From Ruminococcaceae bacterium UBA5396 (GTDB taxonomy: Bacteria; Bacillota; Clostridia; Oscillospirales; Acutalibacteraceae): DNA of 12,927 bases. The position numbers and the translations under genes are program-made. Where the stretch lies: positions 1-12,927 of the forward strand of contig DHOG01000129.1 of assembly GCA_002410715.1 (NCBI GenBank), written 5' to 3'. The notes below the pieces were generated by a model, which worked only from the letters and a program-made list of their open reading frames with translations, was not told the DNA's origin and made no database searches. Positions 1 through 6,566 of this stretch are shown here, piece after piece. Each line of letters starts with the position of its first letter. Position 1 is the stretch's first letter.

Positions 1-1
1 A

Positions 2-358
2 ATCCCCAATTGGTTCGGAAATCTGCTTTTAGAGCTTGAAAAAAAGGAAAATCTTTTGCACGGGGTCGATACGCTCAAAAGCTCCCCCAACTATTCGTAT
101 GAACATATCTGCAGGTGTTTTAAAAAACATCTGAATCTTTCTCCAACCGACTATGTTAACCGGATAAGAGTGAAGCATGCCGCGTCCCTGCTGGTAACCA
201 GCGACGACAATATCCTTGATATAGCCCTGTCGAGCGGTTTCAGAAACGGTACGTATTTTCACAAAGTATTTAAGAAGGTCTTTTTAATGACCCCGCATCA
301 ATATCGAAAGAAATATCAATCCGTCGTAAGACCGAATCATGAAGATAACTCCATATAG
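2..358 (+). CDS. AraC-family transcriptional regulator, C-terminal part (5' end outside window)
   Basis: The reading frame is open from the left edge, so this is the 3' end of a longer gene; the missing part would hold the N-terminal ligand-binding domain. The visible 118 residues contain the usual paired helix-turn-helix DNA-binding domain of AraC/XylS proteins. The first HTH includes YSYEHICRCFKKHLNLSPTDY. The second is ILDIALSSGF followed by TYFHKVFKKVF and the family-typical end MTPHQYRKKY. Such proteins often activate nearby sugar-utilisation genes when they bind a sugar. The gene converges on the GH130 gene, with only 35 bases between the stop codons. Control of the GH130 gene and the rightward transport operon is likely from position but not shown. 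An internal TTG at 56 could be mistaken for a start, but homology-like sequence continues upstream of it (PNWFGNLLLELEKKE), so the gene is cut by the window edge. Confidence 0.93.
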   Translation: MPNWFGNLLLELEKKENLLHGVDTLKSSPNYSYEHICRCFKKHLNLSPTDYVNRIRVKHAASLLVTSDDNILDIALSSGFRNGTYFHKVFKKVFLMTPHQYRKKYQSVVRPNHEDNSI

Positions 359-385
359 CGATTATCCGCATAAGCCCCCCGGACC

Positions 386-400
386 GGAATGGCTCATTCC
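386..400. terminator. Small hairpin between convergent genes, possible weak terminator
   Basis: A perfect 6-bp stem (GGAATG / CATTCC) with a 3-base loop lies in the short gap between the convergent AraC and GH130 genes and overlaps the GH130 stop codon. Neither side has a T-run, so it is not a classic intrinsic terminator. It may only help separate the two convergent transcripts. Confidence 0.25.
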
Positions 401-1383
401 AGGCAAAGCTTTATCAGTTCATCGCAATCGGCGAAGGCGACACATTCGACTGTATCGGATGCACCATAATATATTTTGACCGAACCGTCGTCTTCCAGGA
501 TCATTCCGCCGGGGAACACGACGTCCTGTCTGAAGCCTTCCTCGGTTTCATAGCTTGCTTCGGGCGCAATCAGCGGCTGCCTGGACATACCGACTATTTT
601 CCACGGCTCATCCAGGTCGAGTAGCATGATCCCTGTTGTATAGCGTTTTTGCCAAACATTTTCCCAGCCGTTTTTGCCTCTGTTTTTATCGATATCAACG
701 GCGTGGAACGTTGTAAGCCAGCCTTTTGACGTTTTTACCGGAGGAGCCGCGGGGCCGATTTTATCATTCGCAAATCCGACGTCTTCCACACCCATCACCA
801 ACCGGGACTCTCCCCAATATCTCAAATCAGGGGAAAAAGACAACCACATATCAAACCGGTCGCGTCCTCCCCTTGAGTAAACCGGCATGGGCCTTTCTAA
901 ACGGCAGTATTTTCCGCCGATTTTTTCAGGGAAAAGAACCATATTGCGATTATCCGGAACAGAAATGCTTAAAAACTCCAAATCCTCAAAATTATTTGTT
1001 TTCGCGATGACTCCCCTGATCCCGTGCCCACTGTCCGCGGCGAGACAGAGATAGGCCTCCCCGTCTATCACGGTGATTCTCGGGTCATAAACTCTGCGGA
1101 TACCCGGAATGGTGATCATTTCCTGCGTGAAAAACGGCTTTTTCTCAACCTTCCAGTTCAAGCCATCCTCGCTAAATGCCAATCCCAGATTTGTTCCCTT
1201 AAAACAGGTTCCGCCTTCGTAATCAAAATCATTGCGAAAGACCATAACATATTTTCCCTGATATTTTACAACGCCGGCATTGAAAACCAGATCCGAGGGG
1301 TATGGTACATCCGCGCTTGTGAGGATCGGGTTTTTTTCATACCTTTTTATGCATTGAGAAGATTTTGCAAGCGGCAGCATCAT
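394..1383 (-). CDS. GH130-family beta-mannoside phosphorylase or mannosidase
   Basis: This 329-aa protein has the length and motifs of glycoside hydrolase family 130, a five-bladed beta-propeller family. Most members phosphorolyse beta-linked mannosides (mannosyl-glucose, beta-1,4- or beta-1,2-mannooligosaccharides) to mannose 1-phosphate; some only hydrolyse. The N-terminal YEKNPIL, the FNAG-VVKYQGKYVMVFR block, VYDPRIT with the expected proton-donor Asp at residue 100, RLERP near 161-165, NDKIGPAAPP near 206-215, GWLTTFHAVD with His227, and the C-terminal VFPGGMI...IYYGASD all fit. Arg50, Lys208 and His227 are candidate phosphate or sugar contacts, but I cannot assign the subfamily. There is no signal peptide, so it is probably cytoplasmic and acts on imported oligosaccharides. 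The start ATG (1383) has AGGAG ten bases upstream; a second in-frame ATG follows directly. It is transcribed divergently from the transport operon. Confidence 0.9.
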   Translation of the reverse strand: MMLPLAKSSQCIKRYEKNPILTSADVPYPSDLVFNAGVVKYQGKYVMVFRNDFDYEGGTCFKGTNLGLAFSEDGLNWKVEKKPFFTQEMITIPGIRRVYDPRITVIDGEAYLCLAADSGHGIRGVIAKTNNFEDLEFLSISVPDNRNMVLFPEKIGGKYCRLERPMPVYSRGGRDRFDMWLSFSPDLRYWGESRLVMGVEDVGFANDKIGPAAPPVKTSKGWLTTFHAVDIDKNRGKNGWENVWQKRYTTGIMLLDLDEPWKIVGMSRQPLIAPEASYETEEGFRQDVVFPGGMILEDDGSVKIYYGASDTVECVAFADCDELIKLCLE

Positions 1384-1490
1384 AATTTACATTCTCCTAA
1401 ACTTAAAATTTTGAGTGATTGATCAAGTTGATTCAATAGCATACAACAAAATCATGAATGTTTTTGTTCATCTGCATAGACACTGGCTAT

Positions 1491-1519
1491 ATTATAACAA
1501 GAGTACTATGATAAAAAAA
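1491..1519 (-). promoter_or_regulatory. Likely promoter of the GH130 gene
   Basis: On the minus strand a perfect TATAAT -10 box (plus-strand 1491-1496) lies about 110 bases upstream of the GH130 start. Seventeen bases further upstream the -35 position is only a T-run, so the -35 box is poor. A good -10 with a poor -35 is common at activator-dependent promoters and would fit control by an AraC-type protein. The AT-rich stretch just upstream (1520-1560) contains the palindrome CAATATTG and could hold an activator site. Confidence 0.5.
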
Positions 1520-1558
1520 GATATTTGTTGACTATTTTGCAAACAATATTGATATTGA

Positions 1559-1571
1559 ATGTTACGAACAT
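1559..1571. promoter_or_regulatory. Inverted repeat ATGTT-ACG-AACAT, candidate operator
   Basis: Two perfect 5-bp arms are separated by three bases in the divergent intergenic region, upstream of the GH130 promoter and just before the isolated terminator. The size and symmetry suit a dimeric DNA-binding protein. AraC proteins more often use direct repeats, so a different regulator, or chance, remains possible. Confidence 0.25.
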
Positions 1572-1573
1572 GA

Positions 1574-1605
1574 CCGTCTGCGAAGCTGCGGACGGCCATT
1601 TTTTT
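1574..1605 (+). terminator. Rho-independent terminator, isolated in the divergent intergenic region
   Basis: A 9-bp stem (CCGTCTGCG / TGCGGACGG, with two G-U pairs when transcribed) has a 4-base loop AAGC and is followed after three bases by seven T residues. This is a good intrinsic terminator for plus-strand transcription. No recognised plus-strand gene ends here: the nearest one upstream, the AraC gene, ends about 1.2 kb away with the antisense GH130 gene in between. The promoter proposed for the downstream operon (1770-1798) starts after the hairpin. It may stop antisense read-through or end a very short RNA. Confidence 0.75.
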
Positions 1606-1769
1606 GTCGATTTTTCGGGGCGCTAAAAGCACAGGAATTCCGAAACCCGGGAAGGCTTTTCATCGCGTTCATTGCAATGACGACGGAGCGGGTAGTGTCA
1701 CCAACATGTCGCTACCAGTGAAAATGAGTCTTAAATAAAAAAAGTGCTACTTTTATATCATTTTTGTTA
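1606..1769. other. Intergenic stretch without a gene; palindrome and hairpin only
   Basis: I see no supported coding sequence here. It contains a perfect 12-bp palindrome TCATTGCAATGA (1669-1680) and a possible hairpin with arms GGTAGTG (1691-1697) and CGCTACC (1710-1716) around a 12-base loop. The part around 1694-1730 is reminiscent of terminal sequences of IS21-type insertion sequences, but no transposase is present and this is only an impression from memory. Confidence 0.35.
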
Positions 1770-1798
1770 TTGGAAAGATTTTATTAATAGTGTATAGT
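1770..1798 (+). promoter_or_regulatory. Likely promoter of the transport operon
   Basis: TTGGAA (1770-1775) and TATAGT (1793-1798) are separated by exactly 17 bases, a good match to a sigma-A promoter. It lies in strongly AT-rich DNA and predicts a transcript start near 1805, giving a leader of about 78 bases before the ATG at 1883. It sits downstream of the isolated terminator, so the operon does not depend on read-through past that hairpin. Confidence 0.6.
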
Positions 1799-1882
1799 AA
1801 TGGTGTGGAATTATATAAAATATTGCTGCGAGTCAACCATATGATTTGTTAATTTTTAATATTTAAAATGGCATGACAACCA

Positions 1883-4771
1883 ATGAAAAGTATTTTACAG
1901 GGAATGATGCTGATAATGTTAAGAAAAATTACGGTGTTTGTGTATGTAATTTTATTGATACTTTTTTGGTCGATTAACATTTCAGCAAGCGCGGATATCG
2001 GTCAGCCGTCAGTGGCACTGCCGGGCGCGGTTACAGACAGTGCCGGCAGTTACGATGAATATAGGAAAACATTGTCTGGCATACCGGCCGCCACAGTTCC
2101 CGTTTCCATTTCGGCCGGTAGTTATGTGGAGGCTACAGGTGTTACCGCCGACGACTCCGAGAGTGCCGTGTCCTTTGACAGCGGCAGCGGGTCAGTTTCT
2201 TATCAGATTGAAGTCAGTGAACCGGCTGTATACAACATGAGCCTTGCCTACACGACGATGGAGGGGCTCGGCGATATTGAACTGGGTATTCTGATCGACG
2301 GCGCTTCCCCCTTTGAGGAAAGCTCGTCCCTGAAACTGAAAAGAAACTACAGCAACGGCGGAAAAAAACGAACAGATGCATACGGCAATGAAATATCACC
2401 TGAACAGACTGAGGTGACAGGTGATTATGAAACAACTCTTTCCGTTAACTATAACGGTGAAAATATGCTGCTGTACCTGGCTGCGGGAGTACACCAAATC
2501 TCGATTCAAAGCAAATCCACAGATTTTGCATTAAGAGAAATAAAGTTGGGCGTGCCGGAAAGCATGGTATCGTATGCCGAATACCTACAGCAAAACGGAG
2601 AGGCAGACGTTTATGATAAAAATCCCATCTATATTGAGGGAGAAGCGGCTGTCTACAAATCTCAGAACAATTTAATTTCGCTTTCGGACAATTCCTCTGT
2701 GGATGTGTATCCCCACGACGCGGTTACTTCCCGCTTAAATTACATCGGCGGGAGAAACTGGGATCTGCCCGGCGAGTCTATCACATGGGAAATCCCGGTG
2801 GACAAGGCCGGATATTATCAGCTGGGGATAAATTATCGCCAGCGCTATACGCTGAACACCGTTTTTTACCGGGAGCTTCGTATCGATGGCCGGGTACCTT
2901 TTGCGGAGGTCTCCGCTATCCCGTTTGAGTATGCGCGTGGCTGGACATATCGCGTATTGGCTGATGACAATGACGAACCGTATTTATTCTATCTTGACGG
3001 CGGCGTTCATTTCATTACTCTGACTGTCACACAGGGTCCGGTTGCTTCGGTCATGAATGAGTTGGAAGAGTTAAGCTACAACCTTGCCTCCTTTTACAGA
3101 AGCATGGTAGTTATCACAGGGGACAGCCCGGATTTAAATCGCGACTACAACCTGTTCCAACAAATTCCGGATTTTCTGGGAAAACTGGAATCCTATCAGT
3201 CAAAGCTGGAATCCATAGCGAAGCAACTGGAGAGCGTCAACCGGACGAAGGGTGCTTATGCCATATCGACCGTAAACAATATGATGAACGTTATTGAAAA
3301 AATGACGAATAATAAATATTCAGCCCATCGCTACATAAAACGCTATTATTCCTGTTACGCGAGTCTGAGTGCTATGCAGCTGGAAATGAGCAGAATGCCG
3401 CTGGATATTGATGCGTTGTCTTTCAGCGGGGATGGTGAATTCCGGCATAACGGTATAATTGCGAAAATCGTATTTTCATTTCGGCGGTTCATCTCAGCGT
3501 TTTATGACGATTATTCGCGGAAGACGGCAAACGCTGATTCTTCTGACAGAGAGCAGATAACCGTGTGGGTCAACTGGGGACGGGATCAGGTTCAGGTATT
3601 GCAATACCTGACGCAAAGCAATTTTTCAGTCAAGCACGACATCAATGTGGAAATCAAGCTTACCAATGCAACCTTGCTGCAGGCAATATTGTCCGGTAAT
3701 GGTCCCGATTGCGCGCTACAGGTATCGCGTTCCGAACCAATTAATCTGGCTATCCGCGAAGGCGTCTATAACCTGACCAATTTTGATGATTATGAGCAGG
3801 TGCTTGAGAATTTTCAGGGAGACGCTTCGGCGCCGTATTGGTACGAGCGGGACGGCAGCCGGGGACTTTACGCACTACCGGACACACAAAACTTTTATAT
3901 GATGTTCATTCGGACGGATATTTTTAATGAGTTGGGCTTGAAGATCCCTACTACTTGGGAGGAATTTGATCGAGTTTCCGACATGCTGTTACGGCAAAAT
4001 ATGCAGGTTGGTTTGCCGTATGTACAGATTACTGAAATGACACAAGTGAACAGAGGCGCGGGCGCATTGAGTATCTTTCCTACACTCCTGCTGCAAAAGG
4101 GCGGCTCCCTTTACAACGAAGACTTAACGAAAACGGTGCTACTCAGCGATGTTTCCATAGAAGCCTTTGAGGACTGGGTCAATTACTATGTGAAACGCAG
4201 CTTCCCCCTGACCTACGACTTCTTCAGCCGCTTCCGTTTAGGGCTTCTGCCGATGGCGATTCAAAGCTACTCTATGTACGCGACGATAAAGGCAGCCGCC
4301 ACCGAAATTGACGGATACTGGGGAATGTATCCGGTTCCCGGAACAGTGGACAAAAACGGAAATGTCTCCAACACGGTAACCGGCGGAGGTACGGGCTGCC
4401 TGATATTAAATCAATCCGAAAATAAAAAAGCCGCATGGGAGTATCTCAAATGGTGGGTTTCGGAGGATGTTCAATATCAGTATTGCCGGGACATTGAAAC
4501 CCAATTGGGGGCGTCGGCACGGGTAACGACTGCGAATGTCAATGCGCTGTCCCGATTGGAATGGGACAGGGATAATTTGAAAAGCTTGATGGAACAGTGG
4601 AAGAACGTAACGGAGTTGGCGGAGGTCCCGGGCGGGTATTATGTGTCCAGAGTACTGGATCAGGCCTTTTGGAACTCAGTAAACGCGGGAGAAAACGCAA
4701 AGGACAGCCTGTTGGAATGGGCGGAGGTGGCGGATGCCGAAATCGCCAGAAAGCGTGCCCAGTATGAATAG
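1883..4771 (+). CDS. Large modular sugar-binding protein: carbohydrate-binding-like modules fused to a family 1 solute-binding domain
   Basis: This 962-aa exported protein is roughly twice the usual length of a CUT1 sugar-binding protein (about 420-450 aa). A hydrophobic signal sequence ends at ASA (about residue 37). Residues about 72-226 and 249-386 look like two beta-sandwich carbohydrate-binding modules of the CBM6/35 type; the second opens with IYIEGEAAVY and has repeated aromatic and glycine positions. A helical, coiled-coil-like spacer (about 390-545) follows. Residues about 557-962 are the solute-binding domain (ITVWVNWGRDQ, YALPDTQNFYMMFIRTDIF, IPTTWEEF, WEYLKWWVSEDVQ). It should capture a glycan outside the cell and deliver it to the adjacent permeases. 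No lipobox Cys is visible after the signal. The start is uncertain: ATG 1883 has a poor ribosome site, while in-frame ATG 1916 has AGGGA 12 bases upstream and begins neatly at a signal peptide (MLRKITVF). Confidence 0.9.
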   Translation: MKSILQGMMLIMLRKITVFVYVILLILFWSINISASADIGQPSVALPGAVTDSAGSYDEYRKTLSGIPAATVPVSISAGSYVEATGVTADDSESAVSFDSGSGSVSYQIEVSEPAVYNMSLAYTTMEGLGDIELGILIDGASPFEESSSLKLKRNYSNGGKKRTDAYGNEISPEQTEVTGDYETTLSVNYNGENMLLYLAAGVHQISIQSKSTDFALREIKLGVPESMVSYAEYLQQNGEADVYDKNPIYIEGEAAVYKSQNNLISLSDNSSVDVYPHDAVTSRLNYIGGRNWDLPGESITWEIPVDKAGYYQLGINYRQRYTLNTVFYRELRIDGRVPFAEVSAIPFEYARGWTYRVLADDNDEPYLFYLDGGVHFITLTVTQGPVASVMNELEELSYNLASFYRSMVVITGDSPDLNRDYNLFQQIPDFLGKLESYQSKLESIAKQLESVNRTKGAYAISTVNNMMNVIEKMTNNKYSAHRYIKRYYSCYASLSAMQLEMSRMPLDIDALSFSGDGEFRHNGIIAKIVFSFRRFISAFYDDYSRKTANADSSDREQITVWVNWGRDQVQVLQYLTQSNFSVKHDINVEIKLTNATLLQAILSGNGPDCALQVSRSEPINLAIREGVYNLTNFDDYEQVLENFQGDASAPYWYERDGSRGLYALPDTQNFYMMFIRTDIFNELGLKIPTTWEEFDRVSDMLLRQNMQVGLPYVQITEMTQVNRGAGALSIFPTLLLQKGGSLYNEDLTKTVLLSDVSIEAFEDWVNYYVKRSFPLTYDFFSRFRLGLLPMAIQSYSMYATIKAAATEIDGYWGMYPVPGTVDKNGNVSNTVTGGGTGCLILNQSENKKAAWEYLKWWVSEDVQYQYCRDIETQLGASARVTTANVNALSRLEWDRDNLKSLMEQWKNVTELAEVPGGYYVSRVLDQAFWNSVNAGENAKDSLLEWAEVADAEIARKRAQYE

Positions 4772-5684
4772 CGTGAAGGTGAGCGGTTTGAAAAAAGGGA
4801 AACGGTATACTTTATGTTCCGGCATCCAGATGAAGCTGATGCTGGCACCTTTTCTGGTGCTGATGATCGTGTTTTTGGTTTTGCCGGTCTTGTCCTCTTT
4901 GGCGTTAAGCTTTTTTGAGTATGATGTTATTTATTCCTTTAAGTGGATCGGCCTTGATAACTATGTACATATGTTTTTCGAGGACAACGTTTTTCCGACG
5001 GCGTTGAAAAATACGCTTTTATTTGCGGTAGTCACGGGCCCGATTGGTTTCTTTCTTTCGTTCATCCTTGCGTGGATGATCAACGAATACGGGCGTTTTA
5101 CGAGGAGCTGGCTGTCCTTTCTGTTTTATTCTCCCGCCCTGATGGGAAACGCTTATATGATATGGCAGGTTATGTTCAGCGGTGATGCTTACGGGTATGT
5201 GAACAATATCCTGCTTTCGTTCGGACTGATAGACAGTGCTGTCCAATGGTTGAAAGACCCGGCGTATGTACTGCCGATCATTATGGGGGTTCAGCTCTGG
5301 ATGAGCATGGGTGTCTCTTTCCTTGCCAATATCGCAGGTTTGCAGAACGTCAACCCTGAGCTTTATGAGGCGGGAGCAATCGACGGCATTAAAAATCGCT
5401 GGTACGAGCTTTGGTATATCACATTGCCGTATATGAAGAACATTCTGCTGTTTGGCGCTGTCATGCAGATAGCGGCATCATTTTCGGTGGGCACCATTTG
5501 CATGACGATGGCGGGATTCCCCAGTGTGCAGTACTCTGCGGAAACCCTGGTCACTCACCTGATGGATGTCGGCAACATGAGGTACGAGATGGGGTTAGCC
5601 TGTGCCATATCGGCATTTCTGTTTATGATGATGCTGGCTGCCCGATGGCTTATCGGCAAAATTATGAATAGTTTAGGGAGATAG
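4734..5684 (+). CDS. Sugar ABC transporter permease, CUT1 family (MalF/LacF-like), first pair
   Basis: The protein is an integral membrane permease with about six membrane helices. The first is APFLVLMIVFLVLPVLSSLA, others include FGAVMQIAASFSVGTI and AISAFLFMMML. The cytoplasmic EAA loop that docks on the ATPase is clear: ELYEAGAIDG...WYITLP near residues 207-230. It would form a heterodimer with the next gene product and receive sugar from the upstream binding protein. The start at ATG 4734 has GGAGG six bases upstream and overlaps the binding-protein gene by 38 bases, implying translational coupling. Later starts are possible: ATG 4764, or TTG 4788 behind AAGGTGA, which would give an N-terminus (KKGKRYTL) more like family members. 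No ATPase gene is nearby. Confidence 0.93.
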   Translation: MPKSPESVPSMNSVKVSGLKKGKRYTLCSGIQMKLMLAPFLVLMIVFLVLPVLSSLALSFFEYDVIYSFKWIGLDNYVHMFFEDNVFPTALKNTLLFAVVTGPIGFFLSFILAWMINEYGRFTRSWLSFLFYSPALMGNAYMIWQVMFSGDAYGYVNNILLSFGLIDSAVQWLKDPAYVLPIIMGVQLWMSMGVSFLANIAGLQNVNPELYEAGAIDGIKNRWYELWYITLPYMKNILLFGAVMQIAASFSVGTICMTMAGFPSVQYSAETLVTHLMDVGNMRYEMGLACAISAFLFMMMLAARWLIGKIMNSLGR

Positions 5685-5687
5685 CGT

Positions 5688-6551
5688 ATGATCCGAGCCA
5701 GGCAAAATTATAAGCGATATGCCCGCAGCGGCGCGGGAAATATTGTCATGCTGTTGTTTTTGATCATTGCAGGCGGCGTCACACTTTTGCCCCTTATTTA
5801 CTCCGTCATCACCTCGTTTAAGCCGTTGGAGGAGCTGCTGGTCTTTCCGCCGCAGTTCTATGTGCTGCGCCCCACCATGCAAAATTATCTGGAGCTGCCC
5901 AATATCATTTCCAACCTTGCGGTTCCGCTCTCGAAATATATTTTCAACAGTTTATTTGTGAGCATCGTCACTACTTTTTTGCACGTTCTGGTTGCCAGCA
6001 TGGCGGCGTTTGTGCTGTCAAAGGGGCGGTTCAAAGGATTGGGTGCCATTTTTATGGTGGTGCAGGCGCTGCTGCTATTCAACAGCTATACGCTGGCGAT
6101 TCCGCAATACCTCATATTTTCAAAGCTGGATATGATCGATACATACTGGGTATACATTCTTCCTTACCTTCCCAATGCGTTGGGAGTGTTCTTGATCAAG
6201 CAGTACATGGACGGCAGCGTACCGGACGCCTTGATTGATGCGGCATATATTGATGGAGCCAGTGAATTTAAGATCTATGCGCGGATCATTATGCCCATCA
6301 CCAGGCCGGCGTGGATGACTCTGATTTTGTTTGCGTTTCGAGATTTGTGGTCATTGCAGCCCCAAGGAACCATTTTTGATGAGAAGTTAAAGACGCTCCC
6401 GACCGTTATGTCGACAATTATCGCGGGAGGCATTGCCCGAACGGGGAGCGCTATGGCGGCAACGGTTATCCTGATGATCATTCCTATCGCGGTGTATCTG
6501 ATATCACAGTCGAGCGTAATGGAAACCATGAGTACTTCCGGCATTAAGTAG
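5688..6551 (+). CDS. Sugar ABC transporter permease, CUT1 family (MalG-like), first pair
   Basis: This 287-aa membrane protein is the MalG-type partner of the preceding permease. It has a long first membrane segment (IVMLLFLIIAGGVTLLPLIY), further helices, and a typical EAA loop, ALIDAAYIDGASEFKIYARIIMPITRP, near residues 183-209. The start ATG has AGGGAG seven bases upstream and lies three bases after the previous stop, so the two permeases are clearly co-transcribed. Length and order (MalF-like then MalG-like) are standard for carbohydrate importers that borrow a shared ATPase. Confidence 0.94.
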   Translation: MIRARQNYKRYARSGAGNIVMLLFLIIAGGVTLLPLIYSVITSFKPLEELLVFPPQFYVLRPTMQNYLELPNIISNLAVPLSKYIFNSLFVSIVTTFLHVLVASMAAFVLSKGRFKGLGAIFMVVQALLLFNSYTLAIPQYLIFSKLDMIDTYWVYILPYLPNALGVFLIKQYMDGSVPDALIDAAYIDGASEFKIYARIIMPITRPAWMTLILFAFRDLWSLQPQGTIFDEKLKTLPTVMSTIIAGGIARTGSAMAATVILMIIPIAVYLISQSSVMETMSTSGIK

Positions 6552-6566
6552 CGGCGAAAGGTAGAC

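Noticed and set aside
1024..1422. Plus-strand open frame of 132 codons opposite the GH130 gene
   Set aside because: It is antisense to a gene with clear family motifs, has no recognisable protein features and has no convincing ribosome site.
1774..1882. A riboswitch or long structured leader before the binding-protein gene
   Set aside because: The predicted leader is short and AT-rich with no stable stem series or terminator between promoter and start.
1384..1882. Catabolite-repression (cre) site in the divergent region
   Set aside because: I looked for a TGNNANCGNNNNCA-like site near both promoters and found no convincing match.
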